Shown one piece after another: positions 20,709 to 28,781 of a DNA stretch of 64,000 bases. Made by a program: the position numbers and the translations under genes. Numbering within the stretch: position 1 is the first letter of the stretch; every line of letters starts with the position of its first letter. The stretch is taken from the NCBI GenBank assembly GCA_023386955.1, contig JAEWIS010000018.1, positions 1 to 64,000 of the forward strand, given 5' to 3'. The notes below the pieces were generated by a model that was not told where the DNA came from, ran no database searches, and saw nothing but the letters and a program-made list of their open reading frames with translations. This stretch comes from Bacillota bacterium (lineage in GTDB: Bacteria > Bacillota > Bacilli > Paenibacillales > NBRC-103111).

Positions 20709-21248
20709 TCAGGTCGTGTAAATCTCCGGCTTAAGGACACCGACAAAGGGAAGATTGCGGTATTTCTCCGCGTAATCCAGCCCGTATCCCACCACAAACG
20801 CATCGGGGATGGTGAAGCCTTTCCAGTCCGGCTCCAGATCCACCGTGCGGCGTCCCGGCTTGTCGAACAGAGCGACAACGGAGATGGAATTGGCATTGCG
20901 GCGCTCCAGCACGTCAATCAGGTAGGACAGGGTCAGGCCGCTGTCGATAATATCCTCGACGATCACCACATTCCGGCCTTCCACCGGTACATCCAGGTCC
21001 TTAATGATCTTGACCACGCCGGAGGACTTGGTGGAGGCGCCGTAGCTGGAAACCGCCATAAAGTCCACTTCGGAATGGATGGTGATGTTCTTGAACAGAT
21101 CCGCCATAAAAATAAAAGCACCCTTCAGCACACAAACCAAAAGCGGATTCCGTCCTTCATATTCCTTGCTGATGATGTCCCCCAGCTCTTTTACCTTCGC
21201 TTGGATCTCTTCCTCGGTGTACAATACTTCTTCAATGTCGTTGCGCAA
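20709..21248 (-). CDS. hpt: hypoxanthine phosphoribosyltransferase
   Basis: Purine salvage: hypoxanthine or guanine plus PRPP to IMP or GMP. The PRPP motif is VVIVEDIIDSGLTLSYL (about 96-112), with the upstream VCVLKGAFIFMADL and downstream VVGYGLDYAEKYRNLPFVG. The 179-residue length is typical. The start codon is TTG (21246-21248) with AGGAGGG about 6 nt upstream; no ATG fits. Between tilS and ftsH as in B. subtilis. Confidence 0.95.
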   Translation of the reverse strand: MRNDIEEVLYTEEEIQAKVKELGDIISKEYEGRNPLLVCVLKGAFIFMADLFKNITIHSEVDFMAVSSYGASTKSSGVVKIIKDLDVPVEGRNVVIVEDIIDSGLTLSYLIDVLERRNANSISVVALFDKPGRRTVDLEPDWKGFTIPDAFVVGYGLDYAEKYRNLPFVGVLKPEIYTT

Positions 21249-21270
21249 AGTTGGCCCTCCTATATACTAT

Positions 21271-21304
21271 GTTTCAATCCACACTCCTTATGAGGAGGAG
21301 TGCC
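21271..21304 (-). repeat. solitary CRISPR-repeat-like element
   Basis: Read on the minus strand, this 34-nt segment has the CACTCCT...AGGAGTG dyad (7-bp arms at 21282-21288 and 21296-21302) and ends in GTGTGGATTGAAAC. That architecture and 3' end resemble type I-C/I-B CRISPR repeats of Bacillota. Only one copy is present, with no spacer-repeat series and no cas gene, so it is not an array. It lies in the hpt leader, just before the Shine-Dalgarno. Confidence 0.5.
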
Positions 21305-21338
21305 AGCTGGAAGCTGTAAACCATGCATTCAAATGCTT

Positions 21339-22757
21339 TTACCCATCCGGAGGCGGACTGTAGCGGATGCGGAGAATTTGTTTGGTTTTCTCCGTCACCT
21401 TGGCCGTCCCGGCGCGGCGGATCCCCGGTATCCAAAGAATGGCGCCGCTGGCGTCCGTTACCACCGGCGTGTGTTCACGGCGGAAACGGGGTACCTTGTC
21501 ATCAATGAAGATATCTTTAACTTTTTTGGAGCCGTTTAAACCATCGACTTGCATTCGGTCCCCCGGCCTGCGGTTGCGGAGCTGCAGGGGAAAAACCAAC
21601 TCCTCCGCATCAAACCGGGCTTCATAGGAGCAAGCCGTCTCTGCCGCCTCGTCCCCAGCCGGTGCGAGTGCAATTTCCAGCCGTCCTCCCGATTCCGCCA
21701 AAGCGATCTGTCCGGACACCGCTTCCAGCGGATATACATAGTCCCGCGGGGCTAAGGAAGCCGGCCCGGTTCCCAGCCGGACGGCATCGTATTCCCGGTC
21801 CAGATAGACCCTGCCGGAAACACTCATGCGTCGGTTGGGAGCCCCGTCCTCCAGAAGTCCCGAACGGATTTGCTCCACCGCCGCGAAATCAAGATTTTCC
21901 GTGGTACCAAAGAGATAATTTAATATTAGTTTAATGAAACGCCTTTGTAAAGCAACATGGAGACCGGCGAAGGCCGCCCCGGAAAAACGCACTTCCCCAG
22001 GCCCTTTACGGACCATCTCGGCCACCCTTTTCCCCGCTTCCCCTTCCAGAAAATCATCGTCAGCCGCAGCAACCTCGGACAGTCTGTTCAGAGCCCGCAC
22101 CACAGAGGGATTATGCTCGGCAAGCAGCGGCAGCGTTTCCAGCCGGATGCGGTTGCGGGTATACTTGGTCTTGGCATTGCTGGAGTCCGTTACATACTCC
22201 TCCTGCAGCCGCTCCAGCTCTCTCAGAAGAAGGTTCTTATCCATACGCAGAAGCGGGCGCACCAGTTTCACGCCGTCCCGATCCTGAACAAAGGACATCC
22301 CGCCCAAGCCGGAGATGCCTGTTCCCCGGAGAATGCGCATCAGAACGGTCTCGGCCTGGTCGCCGGCGTGATGGGCCAGGGCGACTTTGGGGGCGTGCCA
22401 CGCATGTGCCGTTTCCCCAAGAAATTCATAACGGAGCCGGCGGGCCGCATCCTGCGGGTTGCCCCCCTCCCGCTTGAGATATCCCGGCACATCCAGCTCC
22501 CGGTAATAAAAAGGAAGCCCCCGCTGCTCCGCCTGCCGCCTGACAAACTCGGCTTCATAAGCGGATTCGGACGGCCGGAAGCCATGATTGGCATGGGCCA
22601 CTGCAAGCTGCCACCCGGCCTCGGCGGAAAGCAAAAAAAGGAGATGCAGAAGCGCAGTGGAGTCGGGTCCCCCCGAGGCTGCCACCACGATCCGGTCTCC
22701 CGGCTCGAAGAGCTTATATGTTGCAATGGTCCGCCGTAACTCGCCTGTTACATCCAT
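21339..22757 (-). CDS. tilS: tRNA(Ile)-lysidine synthase
   Basis: Converts C34 of the CAU-anticodon tRNA-Ile to lysidine so that it reads AUA. N-type ATP pyrophosphatase loop VVAASGGPDSTALLHLL (about 24-40), then the catalytic domain with KVALAHHAGDQAETVLMRILRG and KYTRNRIR, and C-terminal TilS domains with LRNRRPGDRM and KKVKDIFIDDKVPR. I start at ATG 22757, giving 472 residues, the family length, with AAAGG upstream; the frame remains open 74 codons further without family similarity. Between yabT and hpt as in B. subtilis. Confidence 0.95.
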   Translation of the reverse strand: MDVTGELRRTIATYKLFEPGDRIVVAASGGPDSTALLHLLFLLSAEAGWQLAVAHANHGFRPSESAYEAEFVRRQAEQRGLPFYYRELDVPGYLKREGGNPQDAARRLRYEFLGETAHAWHAPKVALAHHAGDQAETVLMRILRGTGISGLGGMSFVQDRDGVKLVRPLLRMDKNLLLRELERLQEEYVTDSSNAKTKYTRNRIRLETLPLLAEHNPSVVRALNRLSEVAAADDDFLEGEAGKRVAEMVRKGPGEVRFSGAAFAGLHVALQRRFIKLILNYLFGTTENLDFAAVEQIRSGLLEDGAPNRRMSVSGRVYLDREYDAVRLGTGPASLAPRDYVYPLEAVSGQIALAESGGRLEIALAPAGDEAAETACSYEARFDAEELVFPLQLRNRRPGDRMQVDGLNGSKKVKDIFIDDKVPRFRREHTPVVTDASGAILWIPGIRRAGTAKVTEKTKQILRIRYSPPPDG

Positions 22758-22821
22758 GGAGAAGGATCCTTTCGCTCGAAAAGAAAGAAGTTCGCCTTGC
22801 CTTCGCCTATTTCGGCGGTGC

Positions 22822-23733
22822 TTACCAATAATACCAAACCGTCGCGGCAAAAAGCAACAAAGAGGCGGCAAAGCCCACTTTGATCCATGTGTCTTTAGCC
22901 GGTCTGACGTCAGCCTGTGTACCCTTCCGGGTGCGCACCAGCCTGCGCCAATCCTCCAGAGCCTCTCTGGAGCCGGCATAAGTACCGCGCAGCGCTTTTT
23001 TCAAAAACGGGAGGAATTCGGCACAGCCCGGATCAGCCGCAGCTTGGTTCAATAACTCTTCGACGCTGCGGTTCTGGGGCAATATTTCCCGGGAAAAGGC
23101 TTCCTTGGGGCCTCCGCAGACATGGATGCAAAGAACGGCAAAGGAAAACAGATCATAAGCCGCGTCCGCCGAACGGTCCCCCGCATTCCAGTAGCAGCGG
23201 TCATAGATTTCGGTAAACTGCTTAACCGCCTTGCCTATAGGTGTGACCCCGCCGAAATCCACCAGCTCCACCATGCCGTACCCGGAAACCAGCACATTTT
23301 CCTTCTTCAAATCTCCGAATATATAGCCTGTACGGTGCAGCTCCGCCAGCTTCTCCAACAGCCGCAGGCCGATCAGAGGAAACCAGGCGGATCCTTTAAG
23401 GGACAGATACTTCTGCAGCTGCTGCCCCTCCACGAAACGCATAACGTAGAAGGGAATGGCCTGCCCCTGCTCCTCGGCATCATCCACATCCACCAGAAAG
23501 CGGCGGAAGGAGCCCTCCATACCGGAGAGGACCTTCAGGGTGTTAACCTCGGATTGCAGGTCCAGCGTGTCGGAGCCCACCTTCATAGCCAGCCGCTCTT
23601 GTCCTCTCCGGACCAGATACACCTTGCCGTTGGCGCCTTCCCCCAGCCCGCGTTCCACCGTATATTCTATTTTGTTCCACCTGCCGGTAATCCGCTTCCC
23701 CAAGGGGAAGACAGGGTTAGACGACATACTCAC
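22822..23733 (-). CDS. yabT: membrane-tethered serine/threonine protein kinase (YabT-like)
   Basis: A Hanks-type kinase domain (about 20-265) followed by one C-terminal membrane helix (about 282-302) with no external sensor domain, as in YabT of B. subtilis, a sporulation kinase. Glycine loop GLGEGANGKVY, ATP lysine in LAMKVG (about 51), catalytic loop GDLKKENVL (about 138) and DFG (about 157) are present. The catalytic Asp follows Gly rather than Arg, so it is a non-RD kinase. Start is GTG 23733, or ATG two codons later. It overlaps yabS by 17 nt. Confidence 0.88.
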   Translation of the reverse strand: MSMSSNPVFPLGKRITGRWNKIEYTVERGLGEGANGKVYLVRRGQERLAMKVGSDTLDLQSEVNTLKVLSGMEGSFRRFLVDVDDAEEQGQAIPFYVMRFVEGQQLQKYLSLKGSAWFPLIGLRLLEKLAELHRTGYIFGDLKKENVLVSGYGMVELVDFGGVTPIGKAVKQFTEIYDRCYWNAGDRSADAAYDLFSFAVLCIHVCGGPKEAFSREILPQNRSVEELLNQAAADPGCAEFLPFLKKALRGTYAGSREALEDWRRLVRTRKGTQADVRPAKDTWIKVGFAASLLLFAATVWYYW

Positions 23734-24439
23734 TTAGACATCCGTCCTTGTCCTCCACCGGCGGCAGCGCAGGTTTACCCGCCATATAGCGGATGGTTTC
23801 CAGGAGCGCCGGGCCGGTTGGGGTAGTGCCTCTCATGTTTATTTTATAGAACAAGTTGCGGGCTTTTGCAAGATCGGAAGTGAAGCCCAGCTCCATATGG
23901 CATTCCTGGCCCTGCAAACCGGGGAACCGGAATACAGCCAACCGGCTTTCTCCGCCCCGTGCCTTGAGGCTGGCCATCAGATCATGGGCCGTCTCCTGAA
24001 CCGCCAGAAGCTTCGGCTTCATGCTGGCGCTGGCATCCACCAGAAGCGCAACCTCCAGCCCCAGCCGGTCGGTCATATCCTCTACGGCCTGTACCACCAG
24101 CCCGCGCCTCTCCGGAGCCAGCTCCGTCAGACTGCCGCTGCCCCCCAGAATATGGCGGAGCTCCTGCTCCACGACTTGCTGGATAGTGCCGGCTACGGTC
24201 TTGCGGGTCATCATCTGCACCGTGCCCGAAAGCTGGGCGGAGGGTACAATCCGGCTCATACCTCCGCCGGCCTTGGCAATTTCGGCAATTTCGGACGCTC
24301 CCAATTCGCCGATCTCCCCTTGATCGATGACCCCCACCACATGGACTACAATCCCCTCCTGCCGCGCTTGGGCGGCGGCAATAACCGGATCCACCCCCAC
24401 ATTGGAGCAGCCGTCGGTAATCAAGATAATCTGCTTCAT
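23717..24439 (-). CDS. yabS: VWA-domain protein (YabS-like)
   Basis: A 240-residue cytoplasmic protein with VWA metal-site motifs in permuted order. The IILITDG strand is at the very N terminus (about 4-10), DASAS is near 131 and TPTGPAL near 203, whereas classical VWA domains read DxSxS, then T, then D. Start is ATG 24439 with GGAGG 9 nt upstream. It sits between spoIIE and the kinase yabT as in B. subtilis, where both belong to the sporulation programme. Its partner is unknown; the overlap with yabT suggests they work together. Confidence 0.85.
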   Translation of the reverse strand: MKQIILITDGCSNVGVDPVIAAAQARQEGIVVHVVGVIDQGEIGELGASEIAEIAKAGGGMSRIVPSAQLSGTVQMMTRKTVAGTIQQVVEQELRHILGGSGSLTELAPERRGLVVQAVEDMTDRLGLEVALLVDASASMKPKLLAVQETAHDLMASLKARGGESRLAVFRFPGLQGQECHMELGFTSDLAKARNLFYKINMRGTTPTGPALLETIRYMAGKPALPPVEDKDGCLSEYVV

Positions 24440-24585
24440 GTTAACCATCCTCCGTTTTCCTGTGCTTGCTTGAACTCTATGTCTCTAGTATGTCCGGTTA
24501 ATAGAGTGTTTAGACAGGAAGGAACGGAGTTTGCTTCAAAAAAATTGGGACCGCGGCCAATAATGGAACAGCCTCTGATACCGGC

Positions 24586-24618
24586 AAAAAGCAGGGTCCG
24601 GGCAAGCCGGGCCCTGCT
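24586..24618 (-). terminator. terminator of spoIIE
   Basis: Minus strand: GCAGGG and CCCTGC arms with an inner CCGG/CCGG pairing and CTTG loop, followed by TTTTTG, about 50 nt after the spoIIE stop. The rest of the 24449-24665 gap shows no gene. Confidence 0.85.
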
Positions 24619-24665
24619 GCAGACAGACAGCGTTATTCGGGTAAAGATATACGGACAAAACTTTC

Positions 24666-27158
24666 CTAACTAACCGTTTTGGGGCGTTCAATCCGGCTGA
24701 TGCCGGGCCAGCGGAAGGTGGACCATTCCGGACGGTACCGTTCGATCCGGGCCACAATAACCGTCATATCGTCGGAAATTTCCCCATGCTGCTGCCGGAC
24801 AATCCGCTCCAGCAGGCAATCAGCAATATCCTGCGGGCTTTCGGCGTTAATTTCGCCGATAACACGCTTCATCCACATCTCCTTGTTCACCGCATACCCC
24901 GGCGCATCATAGATCCCGTCCGTCATCATAATCAGCACATCCCCGGGCTTTAACTGCGTACTGATCAAATCCACGTCGATCTCCTGCAATATTCCAACCG
25001 GCAGATTGTTGCCGGTAATCTGGATCACCTCATTGCCGCGTTTGATAAAACTCGGTGTAGACCCGATCTTCATAAATGTGGTGTCGGCGCTGTACAGATC
25101 GATTAACGCCATATCCACCGTGGCATACATCTCGTCGGGCGAACGGAGCAGCAGCACCGAATTGACGGACTTAATGGCCAGCTTCTCGTCCATACCGGAC
25201 TGGAGCAGCTGCTGCAGAATGGTGAGCGCAGTGCTGCTCTCCGCCCGGGCCCGCTCACCGTTGCCCATGCCGTCTGACAGCGCCACCACAAACTTGCCGT
25301 TGCCCAGCTCAGCGGTGCTGAAGCTGTCGCCGGAGAGCAGATCGCCGCCCTTGGCCGCTCCGGCGATGCCGGTTTCCACCTCATATTCCTTGGCCGAGCC
25401 GAAGGTGACCGTGCAGGAGCCATCCCCTTTCTCTGAGGAAACCTCCTTCTTGACCGCGATATTCTCACCCAGAATATCAGATAGCAGCGGCGCAATAATC
25501 TTACGGCATTCGTCGAAGCCCTTGGTATATTGATGGACAATCTCAATCTCCACATTGCCCTCTTCCAGATTAATCACATCGATAGTGAGGATGGACAGTC
25601 CCAGCCCCTCCAGGGCGCTCCGGATCTGCTCCTCCTGCAGATACAGCTCCTGCCCTTCCCGCTTGATCTCCCGGGCCAGGTCCTCCATGACCTGGGAAAC
25701 ACCCACCAGCTGATCGGAAACCAATTGGCGGCTCTCCAGGATCTGCTTTTTCCACCGCAGATCATGACGGTACAGGGTATACTGCTGCTTCATCACCTCC
25801 AGCACCTGATCCGGCCGCTGGCAGGCCTTGCGCCATTCCTGCTGGATATCCTTGCGGGAGAACTGCTCGTTTTTCTCCACAGCGGTCATCATTTCCGTCA
25901 TAAATTTATAGGTATCGTAGAACTGCCTGTCCCAGCACTGCTGCTTTTTCCAGCAGGACATGCAGCTTTTGTTGGCCACCGCATTCATAAAATGACTGAC
26001 CTCTTCCTCCTTCTTCCGCTCCATACCCTCTTCGGTCAGCTGGCGGAAGCTTTTGGACAGCTGCTGGAACACCTGGGAGAACTGCTCCACCCGTCCCGCG
26101 GTAATGTCCCGTACCCGCTTGGCATATTCGTAATGGCTCTTCATATTCTCCTGGGTGCCGGGCACATATTTGGCGAGAACCTTCACCGCTTCCTTAGGAG
26201 TCAGCAGGAACAGCCCCAGGGCCACCAGAGTTTCCCAGGTTGAAGCCAGAATCGCCGCCTGGTCTCCCACATATACCGTCAGGATGGAGCAGCCTAACAG
26301 CATGCCCAGGGCAGCCGCCCATTTGCCGCCCTCCCGTAAGAGACCCGCCAGAAGCCCGGCAAAAGCCAGCAGGCTCATCTGGTAAATCGCATTCATATCC
26401 GCCAGGCTCAGGATCAGTCCGGTAATCACCCCGACGGAGGCGCCCAAGGGTGCGCCGCCCACCAGAGCGAAGAGCAGAATCAGATAACGGGAGAAAACAT
26501 GCTCCACGGAAACCCCGCCTACCAGCCATCCCACCGTCCCGGTCATAACCGAAGCCAGCAGAATAATCAGGCAGATGATTTCCTCGTGCTTGAGGTTGGA
26601 TTTCTTACGGGTCTGGGTCAGCACCGGCACCGCCTGGATGAAGATCAGCGTCAGCACAAGGGACAGCAGTGCTTCTACCCCGGTTAACATTAAGGTGTAC
26701 CATGACAGGTCAGCATTCATTACATAAGAGAGGAGCTGCACCATAAACACGGAGGCGAAGGACATTAAGGGCAGCAGGGAAATATCTGAACGTTCGAATT
26801 TTTCTACACCCTTCTGAATCAGGACAAACACCAGGAGCTCCGTAATGACATAGCCGGGATGGGCGGCCGGAGAAAAGATGCTTCCTGCGGCCAGTGCCAG
26901 GCCCACCCAAGGCACCAGCTCCCGCCGGACAAACAGAATAACGGCAAAGTACGCAATGGCAAAGGGCGACAGCCTGTCCAAAATCGTGGCCCGGCCCAAC
27001 AGAAAGGCAACACCTATCAGCAATATGGCCCACTTGCGGATGATCCAGGCCTGTGTCAGACGGTTTTCCAGTAAGAGGGCTTTCAGGCCCTGGGTCATCT
27101 TGCGTGCCTGGGCGGGGATCACTTGTTCCATTCCAATCATCTTGTTCGGCTTTTGCAT
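24666..27158 (-). CDS. spoIIE: stage II sporulation protein E (SpoIIAA phosphatase)
   Basis: Dephosphorylates the anti-anti-sigma factor SpoIIAA, which frees sigma-F in the forespore, and takes part in the polar septum. An N-terminal region of about ten membrane helices (about 45-320) is followed by a regulatory helical segment with a CSCWKKQQCW-like cysteine cluster. The C-terminal PP2C domain (about 585-800) contains SGDSFSTAELGNGKFVVALSDGMGNGERA and DMALIDLYSAD. The length fits. Start is uncertain: AAGGTGG upstream could serve TTG 27170 or ATG 27158, and GTG 27176 is too close. Preceded by a Spo0A-type promoter. Confidence 0.95.
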   Translation of the reverse strand: MQKPNKMIGMEQVIPAQARKMTQGLKALLLENRLTQAWIIRKWAILLIGVAFLLGRATILDRLSPFAIAYFAVILFVRRELVPWVGLALAAGSIFSPAAHPGYVITELLVFVLIQKGVEKFERSDISLLPLMSFASVFMVQLLSYVMNADLSWYTLMLTGVEALLSLVLTLIFIQAVPVLTQTRKKSNLKHEEIICLIILLASVMTGTVGWLVGGVSVEHVFSRYLILLFALVGGAPLGASVGVITGLILSLADMNAIYQMSLLAFAGLLAGLLREGGKWAAALGMLLGCSILTVYVGDQAAILASTWETLVALGLFLLTPKEAVKVLAKYVPGTQENMKSHYEYAKRVRDITAGRVEQFSQVFQQLSKSFRQLTEEGMERKKEEEVSHFMNAVANKSCMSCWKKQQCWDRQFYDTYKFMTEMMTAVEKNEQFSRKDIQQEWRKACQRPDQVLEVMKQQYTLYRHDLRWKKQILESRQLVSDQLVGVSQVMEDLAREIKREGQELYLQEEQIRSALEGLGLSILTIDVINLEEGNVEIEIVHQYTKGFDECRKIIAPLLSDILGENIAVKKEVSSEKGDGSCTVTFGSAKEYEVETGIAGAAKGGDLLSGDSFSTAELGNGKFVVALSDGMGNGERARAESSTALTILQQLLQSGMDEKLAIKSVNSVLLLRSPDEMYATVDMALIDLYSADTTFMKIGSTPSFIKRGNEVIQITGNNLPVGILQEIDVDLISTQLKPGDVLIMMTDGIYDAPGYAVNKEMWMKRVIGEINAESPQDIADCLLERIVRQQHGEISDDMTVIVARIERYRPEWSTFRWPGISRIERPKTVS

Positions 27159-27269
27159 AATGATCAATTGCACCACCTTAATCAGTTTTCATTGGCAAGC
27201 GGCCGCCGGCTGACAGCACTACAAGGGCAACATGGACGCTCCTAATCGGAATGTCGTTAAGTGAACCCT

Positions 27270-27303
27270 ATTATAGAGTGAATCTATCAGAAAGTTTGTC
27301 AGA
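27270..27303 (-). promoter_or_regulatory. Spo0A-type promoter of spoIIE (21-nt spacer)
   Basis: Minus strand: -35 CTGACA (27297-27302), 21-nt spacer, -10 TATAAT (27270-27275). The unusual 21-nt spacing is what B. subtilis spoIIE uses with sigma-A and Spo0A~P. The -35 is overlapped by TTTGTCAGA on the plus strand (27295-27303), 8 of 9 to the extended 0A box TTTGTCRAA. A weaker TGTCGTT lies at 27252-27258. Confidence 0.75.
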
Positions 27304-27543
27304 TTCAGTTGCTAGACCTTAAAAAGTTTCCGACAGTCCGCGCGAAAGAGCGCTTTCCTTTATGGGGTAACGGATTAGGGGAATTGGGAGACAGAAAGCT
27401 ATCGGCCCATTCCCCAACAATCCGCAAAACGTGAGCGCGCGCCGCCAAAAAATGGTGTCGATGTGAATCAGTCGCCGGAGGGAATGCCAAGAAATGCGGA
27501 AAACTTTTTTTGGTCCCCCTCCAAATCTGCGGATGGCGAAGAC
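27304..27543. other. gene-free stretch between the spoIIE promoter and the tRNA terminator
   Basis: About 240 nt in which I see no gene with a ribosome binding site and no further RNA gene. Short open frames here are not supported. Confidence 0.5.
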
Positions 27544-27571
27544 AAAAAATCCCCTGCCGGCTCGGCAAGGG
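27544..27571 (-). terminator. terminator downstream of tRNA-Met
   Basis: Minus strand: CCCTTGCCG / CGGCAGGGG stem (one G-U pair) followed by ATTTTTTG, 20 nt after the tRNA 3' end. Confidence 0.85.
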
Positions 27572-27591
27572 AATGTGCAAAAGAATACATA

Positions 27592-27665
27592 TAGCGGCGA
27601 AGGGAATCGAACCCCCGACCTTTCGGGTATGAACCGAACGCTCTAGCCAGCTGAGCTACACCGCC
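27592..27665 (-). tRNA. trnM: tRNA-Met(CAT), elongator
   Basis: A full cloverleaf folds: 7-bp acceptor GGCGGTG with CGCCGCT, D-arm GCTC...GAGC, anticodon stem TTCGG/CCGAA with loop TTCATAC, and T-arm with TTCGATT. The anticodon is CAT. The anticodon stem lacks the three G-C pairs of initiator tRNA and the body closely resembles the B. subtilis elongator tRNA-Met at this same location, so initiator and lysidine-type tRNA-Ile are unlikely. CCA is not encoded. The first pair is G-U by my reading. Confidence 0.95.
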
Positions 27666-27727
27666 GCATATGGACAAGCATGAGTATACCCGATGAATCT
27701 GCGCTGCGTCAAGTCATCGCCCAAAGC

Positions 27728-27764
27728 AAAAAAAGCCGTACGGATTCACAGGATCCGCACGGCT
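27728..27764 (-). terminator. terminator of yabR
   Basis: Minus strand: GAGCCGTGCGGAT / ATCCGTACGGCT stem with CCTGTG loop and a run of seven T, located between yabR and tRNA-Met. Confidence 0.92.
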
Positions 27765-27780
27765 CTATGAATGTCGGGAC

Positions 27781-28293
27781 TTAGTCGCGGCGCGCGCCGC
27801 GGCCTCCCCGCTTGCCTTCCGTATTCTTCTTGATCGAGGACATCCGCTCCTCGCTGTCCTTCAGGAACTTCGACATCTTGTCTTCGAAGGACGGCTTGCC
27901 CATAGGGGGCCTTTGGAAGGAACGTCCGCCACGGTCTCCGCGTCCGCCTCCGAATCCACCGCCGCCACCACCACCGCCAAATCCGCCTCCACCTTCACTG
28001 CGTTCGCGGGGAGGAAAGCTACGGCGTTCAGGTCTGGCCGGGGTCTCACCTGGAGGTTTGTCGACGGCTTGCTTGATTGAAAGGCCGATCTTTCCGTCCT
28101 TGTCCACGTTGATCACCTTGACGGTAACCTTATCCGCCAGCTTCAGATGATCATTAACATCTTTCACGTAATTGTCCGCAATTTCCGAGATGTGAACAAG
28201 GCCTGTCTGTCCTTCCGGAAGTTCAACGAACGCTCCGAAATGAGTGATGCCTGTCACCTTTCCCTCAAGCTTGCTGCCTACTTCAATTGCCAT
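27781..28293 (-). CDS. yabR: S1 RNA-binding domain protein with Gly/Arg-rich tail (YabR-like)
   Basis: The N-terminal S1 domain (about 5-75) has KLEGKVTGITHFGAFVELPEG, GLVHISEIADNYV and KIGLSIKQ. A very glycine-rich RGG-like stretch follows (about 110-140) and then a basic C terminus ending GRGARRD. Start is ATG 28293, matching the S1 domain; GGGAGG lies about 13 nt upstream, somewhat far. It probably binds RNA or ribosomes. B. subtilis has yabR next to divIC, as here. The tail is longer and more repetitive than I expect for YabR. Confidence 0.87.
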   Translation of the reverse strand: MAIEVGSKLEGKVTGITHFGAFVELPEGQTGLVHISEIADNYVKDVNDHLKLADKVTVKVINVDKDGKIGLSIKQAVDKPPGETPARPERRSFPPRERSEGGGGFGGGGGGGGFGGGRGDRGGRSFQRPPMGKPSFEDKMSKFLKDSEERMSSIKKNTEGKRGGRGARRD

Positions 28294-28412
28294 AAAGGTA
28301 ATTGTTCCTCCCTTGACATAATAAAGCCGATCCGAATAATCCAAAAAGAACGGGCTATGAGCATTATACCCGAAGGGCCAAAATCGGTCAACAAAAGCCG
28401 GGCATCCTCCGT

Positions 28413-28754
28413 CTACGGAGTTGTCCGCGGCACATCGAACACCGTTTCCCCTTGTTTAAACATATGATTGTCTTTGCGGATACGTTCCTCCCGGTATTCC
28501 GGATCGGACATCCGCTCAACTTCACGTTTGAGCTTTTCGTTCATCTGCACCGTATCGTTCAGCTTGCCCCCAAGCGCCTCCAGACGGATTGTAATCTCGT
28601 CGGTTCTCTTCATCTGGCTCCAGACGGTGGCTCCGGCCCACATGGTCAAGGCCAGCACCCCTATGGTCACAAGACGGATGCGTTTTCGGCTTGCGCCAGT
28701 TTTGGGGCTGGCGGAAGCTTTGCTTCCGACACTGCCGGCGCGTTCCCTGGACAT
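28413..28754 (-). CDS. divIC: septum formation initiator protein DivIC
   Basis: Bitopic division protein acting with FtsL and DivIB at mid-cell. 113 residues: a basic cytoplasmic tail (about 1-28, RKRIR at the end), one membrane helix (about 29-46), then an external coiled coil (about 48-85, LEALGGKLNDTVQMNEKLKREVERM) and a short C-terminal part with MFKQGETVFDVP. GGGAGG lies 7 nt before the ATG. The order yabQ-divIC-yabR is that of B. subtilis. Confidence 0.92.
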   Translation of the reverse strand: MSRERAGSVGSKASASPKTGASRKRIRLVTIGVLALTMWAGATVWSQMKRTDEITIRLEALGGKLNDTVQMNEKLKREVERMSDPEYREERIRKDNHMFKQGETVFDVPRTTP

Positions 28755-28781
28755 GAGCTTTCCTCCCGTTCATGAAGCGTC

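Noticed and set aside
21241..21340. A CRISPR array near hpt
   Set aside because: Only one repeat-like unit and no second copy or spacer, so recorded as a solitary repeat only.
27305..27580. Short minus-strand frame before tRNA-Met
   Set aside because: Includes the tRNA terminator, lacks a ribosome binding site and shows no family features.
27592..27665. Initiator tRNA or lysidine-modified tRNA-Ile as identity of the CAT tRNA
   Set aside because: The anticodon stem lacks the three G-C pairs of initiator tRNA, and the body resembles elongator tRNA-Met at the same locus in B. subtilis.
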